From: Trichopria drosophilae
Lineage: Eukaryota; Arthropoda; Insecta; Hymenoptera; Diapriidae
Reading direction: 5' to 3'
Length of the DNA: 64,000 bases
Assembly: GCA_030407085.1 (NCBI GenBank)
Contig: CM059582.1
Span: 133,942,001-134,006,000, forward strand
Below, piece after piece: positions 11,263 to 22,700 of the stretch (position 1 is its first letter; every line of letters begins with the position of its first letter). The notes beneath the pieces were generated by a model, which searched no databases, was not told the origin of the DNA, and saw only the letters and a list, made by a program, of their open reading frames with translations. The position numbers were made by a program, and so were the translations under genes.

Positions 11263-13223
11263 ACAAGCTATAACAAATATAAAATATTTTTTTCGGTAAT
11301 ATATGGGATTTTAATGGGTACGATATTTCTTTTAAAGTTTAGAAGAAATCGGTTTAAACGACGAAGGGATTGTAACTTGTAAAAGACACTTCTCTCAGTG
11401 TGTGAAATAACATTTCCTACACTGTCAACTTATTTTAATCTTTACAGAGATAACTTACATACTTACTTACCTACTTACATACGTAAAACAATGATATAAT
11501 ATTTTCTAAATTAAACGCTGTCAAGAGGTTAATGCCACTAATAAGAAAAAGTAATTTTGAATTTGTCGAGTCCAGTACTCGATGAGCTCGAGTAATAAAA
11601 AAACCAGACTCGACTCGACTCGAACATGTACTCGATAATTTACATGTGCGTTCATTTTCCGGATTGAAATATTCAAATTTTCGCTCCCATCCCCACCTTC
11701 CGCCTCGATCCCACCAAACGTACAGTCGAGCCAGACACTGAGCTCACCTGAGAATTTCGCCAGCATGCCGCCGCTATATCACCCCTCTCGACCGTCCCCG
11801 CCGCGCTTCGTCCCACCATTACCTTCGGCCGGTTCGTGTATCGTCGGAGAAAGGCTGCGTTCGCACGTCGTCGCTGTTTATCGACACCAGCTCCCTTGCT
11901 TCGCTCAGTGCGGGGTCCCTAGTAGTTGCGCGGAAATTAAAAATCTCTAATGTGACTGGCGACTCGACTTGAAACATATTTAATACTTATTTGTAATAAT
12001 GTAAAATACGTAAATTAATTGTTATTACTATTTAGATAGTTCTGGAAAGTCATTCCATTGTGTACAAATGCAACGTATAATTTCCCGTTAATTCATTAAT
12101 GCCCACGGTGCTTCTAATGAAAATGAAATGAAACTGTTTATTACCACCAAATTTCGTATTGGATATGTTTCTTGTATAGAAAACTGCAGAATTCAAAAAA
12201 TAGCTATATTTGTTGTTGTTTTTGAAATTCCAGTTTTAAACCATTAAAGTCAAAATGAACATTTTTCTAGACCCAATTTCAATACATAATTCCATAATAA
12301 AAATGAAGTTAAAAAAATTGAAAGAAACCTTTTCCTACCATTTTCGTGGTCGCTCTTTTCAGTGGTGCAATTCAAATATGTCTAAATTTTCAATTAGGAT
12401 GGATTATTTGAATTAGGCGGAACTACATGTTAGGCCTAAGTGGGGAGAAACTTAATCCACAATAACCGGGACACTTTTCAATGCAAGGAAGAAGCAGTGT
12501 CACCCCCGTGATTTCATGCGATAATAATTGCCTAATCATAAACCTATTGAAATGTTGGTCACGACTCAGAAGTAGCAAAACTTTATTGAAAAATAAGTTT
12601 TTGGTATTAAAAAACTCTGTCATTAAATACAATAACTGGCGAGATTAGAGTTTTATTTATTTATGTTATCATATGAAGGAATAGCTGTGAGACGTCCAAC
12701 AGACAGAGAGTAATTTTTAACGTGGATTTAAGTGGTGCCAGAATAAGAATTGTAGAAATTTATTTTTACCCTTAAAAAGATTATTTTTTTTTTTATAAAT
12801 AAATGTTTTTTTTTTAAAGAAAATGTAATTTTTTATAATCCTTGCGTAAGTATTTAGAAACATGTAGTAACACAATTTTGAGTTAATGGCTCAAAAATAT
12901 TTCTTACACTTTTAATCCTAGCACCACTGAATTTTTAAATTTCTCGTAAAAAAATGACTAAAATATGTTTTAGCATTTTTTATAAGTGTACATTAGAGTT
13001 GGTTTTGAGTGAGGTGCCTCCCCTTAAGTGCATGATTAGCTTTTGATATCAAAAATTAATTCAAACTTTTAACTTAGTAAAATTTTCAATTTAAAATTAC
13101 TAATGTAGTAAAATTTTTTATTTGTGCTTAGCTTATGGCCCTTAAAATTCACTAAAACCTTTAACGAAATAAATTTTTTATTTTAATTTAATTTTAAAAG
13201 TATACAAAATTTAATAGGAATTT
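11263..13223. other. Non-coding AT-rich stretch
   Basis: No recognised gene. Around 11557-11640 the words ACTCGA and CTCGAGT cluster into short palindromes, with a weaker echo near 11955. A 61-codon open frame at 11765-11950 is GC-rich but matches nothing I know. The remainder is low-complexity AT-rich sequence with short poly-A and poly-T runs. Confidence 0.45.
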
Positions 13224-13475
13224 ATGATTAATGGGATTTTCAGGCGTTTTACGAAGCCAGAATACCTGGTGGTAGACTTGAGTATTAGAGGTCACAAAAG
13301 TCAAAAACATTCTGTTCAAATTAATAAAAATCAACTTCCTTTACAAGATTTTATTGCTGGAATTGAAGAAGGCGTTCTTAAGATTAAAAATGATGTAGAT
13401 AATGAAGGAAATATTGTTACCGATCATAAAAATATTATTAGATCTGAATGTGTTAATGGAATACATAATTTTTAA
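13224..13475 (+). CDS. Unidentified small open frame or exon
   Basis: An 83-codon frame starts at ATG 13224. A plausible splice acceptor (TTTTCAG) lies just after that ATG at about 13236-13242, so the real coding part could begin as an exon at 13243 in the same frame. The product is hydrophilic with mixed charge (KNQLPLQDFIAGIEEG, KIKNDVDNEG) and AT-rich codons, and has no signal peptide or membrane segment. The amphipathic spacing looks protein-like rather than random, but I recognise no family. It lies about 290 bp before the left LTR-like repeat and could be element-derived. Confidence 0.3.
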   Translation: MINGIFRRFTKPEYLVVDLSIRGHKSQKHSVQINKNQLPLQDFIAGIEEGVLKIKNDVDNEGNIVTDHKNIIRSECVNGIHNF

Positions 13476-13760
13476 AATAATTTTCATTATAATCATGAAT
13501 ATAAGCAAATTAATAATAATAATATTGTGACCCTCCTTAGTTATTTCCCCAAGTAGGAAAAGCAAAGAGGGAATCGAAATAAATTTAATCAATTTTCAAG
13601 TTCCAAACCGATATATTTCCCGATAAGTTTACAGCAAATTACTTAAAGGTTGCATACGGCGCGGGCCCTAATCACGCGAGTGGAATCGTTACTTAAAAAA
13701 AAATGACCGGAGAAATACATAAACAGAAGAAAGAAACGAGGAGAAAGGCGCTAATAAAGA
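13476..13760. other. Spacer before the LTR-like repeat
   Basis: A possible LTR-like start (TGTGACCCTCC) occurs near 13526, but I cannot pair it with a matching end. Nothing else is seen. Confidence 0.3.
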
Positions 13761-14177
13761 GGAAGTGTCTACCGCACTGCACATGATTCCTCGCAAAAGG
13801 GGGAGTATTATAGGAATGGTGGCCCCATGGGCGACTTACGGGTCGCTGGACGTTCGTCTTGAAGGTGGGTGATGGATGTCCGCGAAGAATTGTGTCTTCT
13901 GGAGTAGGCCGGGGACGTCGTCTTCTCCTGTCGTATGGAGGAGCCGTTGGACCCTGGAGCGCGTTCGCCTCCAGTTGGTGGGGTCCCGGGTCTTCAGAGA
14001 GTAAGTGCTGGCACAATAGTCCACAGGGGTACTCAACTTCGTTGCACGAGATTGCCACGAGATACTTCCTACTCGCGTACCGTTTACGTTGTCCGCAATA
14101 GAGGTCCGGAGATTCTTCCGCGGTGCCCGAGAGGCAACCAGATACTTCGAACTGACGTTCGAAGCGCGATCGTCTCC
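13761..14177 (-). repeat. LTR-like direct repeat, left copy
   Basis: This block matches 32331-32748 at about 96 percent by eye in the same orientation, from GGAAGTGTCTACCGCAC to GCGCGATCGTCTCC. In a minus-strand element it would belong to the 3' LTR. The match stops at 14177 only because the other copy is cut there, so the true repeat may extend further right (to about 14770). Open frames of up to 208 codons across it are chance GC-rich frames. Confidence 0.6.
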
Positions 14178-17080
14178 CGCTTCCGGCGATTATCACGTAG
14201 CGCCACCTCGGCCCAGGGCCCTGTATTGGGGCGATCAGTTGAAGGAGGGAGAAAGCGTGGTGGGTCGCTGCCCGCTCGTCCCGGCTTCTGCCTTCGGAGA
14301 GAAAGAGAGAGAAGTACATGCGTCGATCGTCTCGGCTTCTGCCTTCGGGGAGAAGGAGAGAGAATTATATGCGTCGCTCATCCCCGTATGTGAGGAAGGA
14401 ACTCCCGACGGCGACAGACTATCGTAGCGACGGCGGGGAGGCATAAACCCTCCATAACGCATATTCACCGGTACGGCGGGTGAGAGGTGGGACGAAAAAC
14501 AGGGGTCTCCCCGGAACGCTCTCCTGGATCAGAGTGTCCGGGTTCGATCCGTGACGACGTCACAAACCCCCGGGCCTGACTCGAGTACATCTTCGAGAGA
14601 GGAATGTACGAGTGTCACACTAAACGTCACTCAGGGGCACTTCACTTGGTCTGTTCCATCTCGCTAAATGTCACTGAGGGGCACCTCACTTGGTCTGTTC
14701 CATCTCGCTAAATGTCACTGTGGAACACTTCACTTAAATCTAAAACACTTAACAAAATCAACAGAGGCGTCTCCTTCGCCACTGGGAAAGAATTGCCCTT
14801 AGGCCTATACAGTGAGGTAGCTAACTAGCCATTAGAGGCACCGAACGCCAAATCGCAAGGGGAAGAGGGGCGCTCGCAATGAGATCGAAAAAAAAAAATA
14901 AAATGGTGAATACCCAGATTCACGGACGGAAGTTCGAACGCTACGCAGAATCACACAAACCCATGATCATGCCCGCATATGGCAATGATCATGTTAGCAC
15001 ACCGAACATCACTCAAATCCATACCACAAAGAAATGTCACACAAGTTACAAGCCCAAGAACAAGGCATCGCAAAGACATACTGTCGCCACAGTTCATAAC
15101 CGCAAAAACGAAATATCGCAATCATACTCGTTACTAAGATTAGAGTCGCAAATACAAAAAAAAATCAAAAATCGCAACTAGGCGATACATGAAAAAGGTC
15201 TACCTGAAATTGAAACATTAGGCGTTTCTGGAAGTATGCCCGGGCAAACTCTAGACTCGTAGATTCGTAGGCGATAACGTCACGACGGGCTATCGAGGTT
15301 ACGACTCACTTTAGGCGGCCATACGAAAGACTTTGGGGGGGTATATCGTGTTACGCTAGACAGGTTATGCAACTGCGATGCGCATCTGCAATAGCATAGT
15401 GTACAACGGCACGATATTTTCGGGGCCAACAAAACGCGAAGGGACAGCAAATACCTCTACTTTGGGTATATTTTTATTGCGACTGCCACCAAATTGACTC
15501 AATAAGATCGCGGTTTGTCGCGGCGTAGAAATTTAATTACTCGAACACGTGGCTTAGTACAGTGTCATTAGCACATTGCATGCGCGAATCGGCGCGAATT
15601 AAGCTTGAAGTTATCAAATGCGTGCGTCGTCCGAGACGTACCCATAGGACTGATAAAGTCGCGCTGTTTAGCCAACGTAGGTTATCTAAATGCGCGATTT
15701 AGTGCAATATCAAGATAACGCCTAGGTGGCGTGACTAGACGCAATACAAACTCAAGCAAACCGAGTGCATGACTCAAACTACGCGAATTCCATGCAGGTT
15801 TTCGACGCAATGCACTACTACCACAAGTATGAGCGCATCTCAGCGCTATCGGACTTCGAATATATCTAATGAAAGTCCGTTCGTTAGAGCTGCTAATACC
15901 CCAACGAAAACGCAATGGGACGACGACATTTAAAGACCTATCGCAAAAACACAAATATTAAATAAGAATTTGCGCGATTTGGGGTGAGCCAAACTCCAAA
16001 TTCGCTACCTACGCGAGTTAGCGTAGGTCCCAAATAAACTAACTACTGGTCATGACTGAGCGACATTCAAATTATTAAACAGAACCGCCGGTTCACGCGA
16101 TTCAAAGTTACTCGAATACTTAGTGTGAGTAAGCGCTAATCCACAAAAAAAATTTTAAGAGACGGTTGCGATTACACGAAATCAAACTCAACCATATGAT
16201 TTAGCGCAACTGAACTAACTCTTCTTACATCCTTTGCGGCCACTTCCGCACGCAACAGGAACTCACTCGGCGTTATTGGAGACGCCTATATAGCGCACAC
16301 CCGTAAAACGGGATCGGTTATAGCACGTGACACATGACATCTCCCACCAACGCTACGCGTTATCGGGAACTGAGCCAAGATACAAAAAAAAGTTATAGAA
16401 TTTGTGTATCAAATCGTAACGTATAATAGTCGGGAATTTTTATTATATCGGCTAATTACGTGCAAAAGTTGCAAATCGAAACACAGCAGTATCGCTACCA
16501 GAAGCAATCTCAACGCGATTGACGACGACATTTCGTAACAAAAAAGAATGATCTATGATATAATATTTGAACGCGATGGACTGACACAAATCGCTAATGA
16601 AAACTGAAAAACGCGGTTACGTTCCTCGCGACCGAATTAAGCGACTTACATGTGATAAATGCTCAACTCTAGGAGCTTAATGTCGATTCTACATTTATGC
16701 ATCCGTGCACACACGTATATGGATTCCTGCACCGAAGGGACAACTCAAACGCAAGTGGCGACCAAACACAATCGTATTGAAGAAGGAGGTGGCAATCATC
16801 GCGTCATAGTCGCTTCGCGGCGCGAGAGACGGCAGATGTGGTAGGTAAACGCGATATAAAGCAAGTCATTGAAAATAATTCAAACAAAACGTTAATCGAA
16901 AGATCGCAGTGTATATCGCAAAGGGCCAACATAAACGCAAAGGACAGCTTCACATTAGTAAGGGGGTCAGAAAGCATCGTAGTGTCATATGGTTCTCCCT
17001 ACTCGAATTGTGAATTAACGTTACCTAAACATAGTTTATTATTTTCGGGAGAACTTTTGCAAAACATCGGGGTACCAGTG
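14178..17080. other. 3' part of the gypsy element without recognisable genes
   Basis: 14178-14430 contains a near-repeat of CTTCTGCCTTCGG(A/G)GAGAA (14285 and 14336). 14630-14720 holds two copies of a ~58 bp unit with CACTTGGTCTGTTCCATC and CGCTAAATGTCACT. The remaining 2.2 kb has frequent ATCGC/GCGAT words but no long open frame. It may be the remainder of the LTR plus decayed 3' sequence. Confidence 0.45.
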
Positions 17081-17086
17081 CGGCAG

Positions 17087-18470
17087 TTAGGTTCTACGGG
17101 ATCGTAGACTATAACGTCGTTCCAATAATGGTGTGGGTGGGGGAGGCGCGCACCAGGTCGACACTCTGCGCGGACGACCGGGGCGCCTGCGGGTGAAAGT
17201 CGGTTCGGCTGCCTCCAGCGGCCTCGCCGTCAGGTGGGCCTCGCTGCGGCGTGGCGCACGTGGTATTTCGCTCGGACAGCGAGGGACCTCTCTGGCTGGT
17301 TTCGGCGATGCGGCACCGGGTCGACACTCACCGGGTTCTGAATAATTGGTTTCGACCGTTGGTTGGTCGTTTGTAGAATTACTCCCCTCGTCGGAGGCGT
17401 GATATGGGTTCAAATCTTTAATATGGGCCCTAGGGTTCCGACGACTCTCTGGGTCGTCGAGCTCAAAGAAAACGGGAGAGATTACCCGCAGGATATGGTG
17501 GGGACCGTTGAATTTGGGCGTGAGTTTGGCCGCGAAATTTTGGATCCCCGACGAAAGGAACCGGATGCGACGTAGTACTAGATCACCCACCTGGTATGTT
17601 ACCTCTCGGTGGGAGCGGTTGTAATACTCGGCTTGGCGCGTCGCGGCGCGCTCAAGGATACGATGTACCCAATCATGGATTAACGGTAGCCTCCTCATCC
17701 GATCACGCCAGAACTCCGGATCCTTAGGTAGCGTGAGCGGAGGAGGGGAGAGGTCAGTACGCAAATTCCTAATCGCTACCGGGTTGCGACCGTAATTAAG
17801 AAACGCGGGAGTCATCTTGGTGGATGACTGGACCGCGGTATTCAGGGCGAATGTCAATTCCTCAAGATGCGCGTCCCAGTCGCGATGATCATGCGACACG
17901 AAAGTACACATCATCGTTTTGAGGGTTCTATTAACCCTCTCGACTGGGCTCGCCTGTGCGTGGTAGGGGGAGTTCGAGCGGAAACAATACCCAATTGACT
18001 CAAATGTGTCTTTACGTGCGAGTTATCGTATTGTTTCGCGTTATCCGATAGAAAGTACGTTGGGCAACCCCATCTATTTATCACGAGACTATGGAAAGCG
18101 GCCATTATGGCCGATCCAGTGGCGGCATGGAGGAGTTTCACTTCTATTTATTTCGTGATCATGTCCTGGAAAACTACCACGAATTGATTTTGACGCTTAC
18201 TGGGAGGGAATGGTCCCATGACATCGGAACTGACTGTCATCCATGGACCTTCGGTCGTTCTCTCGCACATGAGTCCCGTAGGGGCCTGCTGGGAGACTTT
18301 TTGTCTCTGACACTCGGGACAACGGGTGACGAACCTCGCGACGTCCTGGAAAACGCCGGGCCAGTAGAGGTCCTGGATAAGACGGTGATATGTCTTATCC
18401 ACTCCTATGTGGCCGGCTTGCGGACAATCGTGTGCGTCACTCAGGGCACGAGCACGCGAGTCCGCGGGAT
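17087..18470 (-). pseudogene. Ty3/gypsy integrase, frameshifted
   Basis: Read right to left, the fragment contains the whole integrase layout. First comes an HHCC zinc domain with the visible half YHRLIQDLYWPGVFQD and CPECQRQK (near 18290-18400). The core follows with first aspartate SSDVMGPF, second aspartate FLSDNAKQYD and the glutamate in SPVERVNRTLK (near 17930-17950). The C-terminal part has VGDLVLRRIRFLSS and PKFNGPHHILRV, a GPY/F-like module. Breaks include a TAA after QDMITK (about 18145) and a frameshift near 17965. The final uninterrupted frame (17087-17914) ends with a basic, proline-rich tail of about 100 residues. The element is gypsy, but not the same family as the integrase pieces at 2776 and 34640. 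Confidence 0.88.
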
Positions 18471-18479
18471 GGGCTAGCT

Positions 18480-19682
18480 TCTAGGCGTCGAGGTCGCTCA
18501 GGGCAGACTCAATAATAGGGTGTGGTCGGTGGAAATATATTCAGTCGTATATATATTTCGAAGGGAACTTCCGAATATTCTCCATTTTCTGAGTATACCA
18601 CTGATCCTCTGTATCTCCAAGGGCGCATAGGGCTTCATCAATGTTCTCGTACATCCGCTAAAGAGCATCGGGCACCACGTTGAGGGTACCCTTTCTATGC
18701 TCGATTTTCATATCATAGGTCTGTATGGCCAGAGCCCACCGCGCTAGTCTGCCGGTCGGGTCACGCAGATTCCTCAGCCATTGCAGACTGCTATGATCCG
18801 TTATAATTCTAAAGTGTGTTCCCTCTATATAGGAACTCTATTTCTTCACGGCCCAGAGGACGGCGAGGCACTCTTTTTCTGTGACCGTATATTTTCGTTC
18901 GGCTTTGGTGAGCACACGACTGGCGAAGCTGATCGGGTGCTCATTACCGCCCACCTCTTGGGTTATTACCGCGCCGATCGCGAAGTCACTCGCGTCCGTC
19001 TGGATCGTGAAGGGGGCGTCGAAATTTTGGCGGGTGAGGATTGTAGTGTGGGTGAGAGAGTCACGGAGGGATTCAAAAGCAGACTGCTGCTCCGGACCTC
19101 ACACCCGGAGAGTGTTCTTCGTCAGGAGTTTAGTTAGAGGGATACGATCCCGCGAAAAGTCTGGGAGGAAACGAGAGTACCACCCCACCATGCCCAGAAA
19201 GCGTCGTAGCTGTTTGAGATTAGTGGGGGGCGGAAATTCAAGCACGGGGGCGACCTTGTCCGGATTAGTCTTTAATCCGTCGCGGTTCAGTACAAAACCG
19301 AGGTACTTCACCTCCTCCCGGAAGAATTCGCTCTTTTCCAAATTTAATTCTAGACCGGCGTTCCGCAGACTGGTCAGGACAAGTTCTAAGTAGCGGAAGT
19401 CGTCCTCCTCATCTTCCGTGGCGATGATGATATCATCGAGGTACGCGAATACGTGGGCTCCCACGCGGGATCGACGAGGCGGTCCACCAATCGCTGAAAC
19501 GTCGCAGGTGCGTTGGTGAGTCCGAAAGGCATGCGCCTAAACTGGAACAACCCGCGATCGGTGACGGCGAAAGCGATGACGGGCCGACTATAGAGGGAAG
19601 AGGGTATGCTATAAAACAGCACTTAATGCTGTGCCTCGCCCCTTGAACAATATAAATTAATGTATATTGTGTCAATAAAGGC

Positions 19683-19690
<8 letters not shown>
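18480..19690 (-). pseudogene. Ty3/gypsy reverse transcriptase (C-terminal part) and RNase H
   Basis: From right to left the RT palm shows LFQFRRMPFGLTNAPATFQR, a frameshift near 19440-19470, then the catalytic FAYLDDIIIA. It continues with YLGFVLNRDGLKTNP and a connection block FLGMVGWYSRFLPDFS. RNase H follows at about 18720-19010, with the first aspartate in FTIQTDASDFAIGAV, then FASRVLTKAERKYTVTEKE and an IITDHSSLQWL block; stops occur near 18830 and 18660. These enzymes copy the genomic RNA and remove it. The right edge at 19690 is where the poly-A tail of the nested LINE begins; the rest of the RT lies beyond it at 27519. Confidence 0.88.
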
Positions 19691-19723
<33 letters not shown>

Positions 19724-22700
19724 TTTGACGGAAGGGGGAAATGCATTAGGCACCATAGGGGGTTGAAGATGTTGTGTAACCCCCCGTGTGTCGGACTCCC
19801 TCACCTTTGATTTTACCGGCAAGGTTTACCGACTAAAACCCTAACCTCCCTTGGCCCTCCAGAATCCACGTGTGCAGTCTGCAGTAGAAAAGTGGCTCCG
19901 ATATCCATCTCCTCTACTGCAGACTGCACCGGGCCATTTCGTTTGCAACTGTAACCACTCCGTCTACCATTGCGTTAGCTGTTACAGGATCTCGTGTGAT
20001 CTCAGTAGACGGAGAGATCCCAGCAGCACTGATTTCTGCATTCGGCCTGCGATGGAATTTGCATGTTCTCGACAGGCCGGAATGCTTCTGATGTTTTGGA
20101 GGAATGTTGGTCTCATTCCTCCCAACACTCCAATTATCAGCACGACGAGCTTGATTTTGAACCCTCGATACAGCTTGCGAATCTCGAACAGGAGTTCCTG
20201 ATATTTCATCCGTTTTTCGTCCTCTTTGCTGACTATATGTGTTTCTGCTGGTGCAGAAAACTCGATGACGAAGATGGATTTGTCATCGAAGTCAACAAGG
20301 ACGATGTCAGGCTTATTGGCTGATATTTGCCTGCTCGTCGGGAATGAGTAATTCCAGTATATTCGGCAAGACTCATTCCCGACTACGGATTCAATATCAG
20401 TGGGGACGTACGGCAAAACTGGGGTTGCATCAGTACCATAAGTGCTGCGAAGATGGTAATACAGCACTCGAAGAGCCGCATTGTGACGTTCGATGTATGC
20501 TGAAACTGCATACATTGGGCATACGAAGGTCATCTCTGCCGACAAGCCAAGTTGTTGGACATTTCGAAAGAATTGTCCATGCAACGGCTTGTCGATATGC
20601 CTTCCCTCCAACATACGGAGTTGTTCCTTCCGTATGTTAGCCCGGAGACGCACTCGGCACAGATTGATGACTGATTCAGCCTCCTGTGCACCACTACATC
20701 CCACGTTGAAAACCAGACCGAGGTATCGCGCCGCTCGTTCCGCCGCGTTGTACAAAAACGCCCCCTTCCCTTGAATTTCATGCTGATGTACTAGCATCAT
20801 CAGGGGATCCTCCGTTCGATTAATCACGTCGCAAGCTGTTTCGAGGACCAATCGGTCATGCATACACTCCAGGCTTAAAAGGCCACGACCTCCCATATTT
20901 CGGGGCAAATATAGTCGTTCCACGGAAGATCTTGGATGCAAACTGCGTTGCATACAAATCATCTTCCGTGTGCTACGGTCAAGATCCCTTAGCTCGTCAA
21001 CGTTCCACTTCAGTGCTCCAAAAGAATAGAGCACTGGTGATACGGCCAACATATTCGTGGCTGCCACCTTATTTCTCCCGGTCAATTCTGATGACCAGAT
21101 CTGACGGTGAATGCGCCGGTATTTCTTAATGATGGTGGTTTTAGCAGCCTGCACATCCTGGACATCCCTTTGAGGTACGCCCAGGTATGTGTAGGCTTCT
21201 TCGGCGCTAAGGTGGCGGATGACATTTCCGTTGACGAGCTCCATATCGTTGTTATGGGAGCCTGACCTTCCTCTGTGCAAATGAACGACTGCACACTTGT
21301 CCAATCCGAATTCCATACCGATATCTCTCGAGTATGTGAGTGCGATGTTCAGAGATCGATGTAATTGATCTTCGCCTGATGCGTATAATTTAAGATCATC
21401 CATATAGAAAAGATGGGTGATCTTATGTACACGTTCACCAGACGGTCCACACATGTACCCTTGAGATTTCCGGAGAGCAACGGATAGAGGCAATAGTGAG
21501 ATGCAGAAGAGCAGTGGACTCAGAGAATCTCCCTGATAGACACCTCTTTGGAATTGAACCAGTCTAGACATGGTTCGACGCTTGCCTGATGTCATGACAA
21601 AGCGTGTTTTCCAAAGAGGCATCAGGTCTTCTACAATTCTCACTATGTTTGGGTGGACATGGAGGCGTTTGAGCAACAAGCTTAAAAGCTCGTGCGATGT
21701 TGAGTCATACGCCTTCATGTAATCCAGCCAGGCTATCGACAGGTTCCGCTTGTACTGGACTGCGTCCTCACAAACACACCTGTCTATAAGCAAGTTGTCC
21801 TTGCAGCCGGATACACCCGTTTTGCAGCCTCGTTGTTCTACTATCCGTTGCCACACCGGTTTCACGGATTTCTCAATACGTTCGTTCAAGATGTTAGTGA
21901 ACAATTTGTATAACGTATTGGGACACGTGATCGGTCTATGGTTATTCGGATCGGACAAGTCTCTCGATTTTGGGATCATTGTCGTTCGGCCTTCCACCAG
22001 CCAGTGCGGAATGGGTTGGTCTCCATTTATATAAGAGGTGAATATTTGGGCTAGGTGTTGATGGACAGAAGTGAACTTCATCCACCAATAGTTGTTAATT
22101 CCATCCCAGCCCGGCGAGGAGAAATTCCTCGCTCCTGTGATGGCATTTTTCACCTCTAAAGCACTGACGGGTGGGCAATCTTCACTTTGTTGTGTGACTT
22201 CGTCGCACAACTCGGTGAAGATTTCAATCTCTGGAGTGTCTGCATTAAGCCTAGATGTTCTCTCGTAGATGCTCCTCCAGAATTCCTCAACTGCGGCCAT
22301 CGACGGAAACTCGCTTGAGGCTGCGATACGATGTTTGAAGAGGTTGGAAGGATTCGTCCAAAATATTGAGTTTTGTCGAATTCCTTCTTCCCGTCTTTGC
22401 AGCCTCTTTTTGGCATCGGCCATAACCCGAATTTTATCCGCTAAACGTTGCTTGATGTTGAGCAACTTCAGCTTGTTCAGTGTGTGATAATACGTCCGCA
22501 GTTGTTGTGCGAACTTCTTGACTTTAGCCGTAAATGAACGGCCAGATGTTAAATAGTCGATCACACACTGAATTCGGGAAGCGAGTTTCCGTGTCAGTCG
22601 AATCTTACCGTTCAATTGAGACATGCGTTTTGTAATCTGCCGACTCCCCGATATCTGTGTCAGATTTCGCGGAGTCACCAGATCACTTGCAGCCTCGTAA

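Noticed and set aside
13693..14427. Open frames of 112-208 codons in the LTR-like repeat
   Set aside because: GC-rich chance frames on both strands over the same bases, not conserved between the two repeat copies beyond nucleotide identity.
14540..14560. GGGTTCGATCC word resembling a tRNA B box
   Set aside because: No A box, acceptor stem or anticodon arm can be folded around it.
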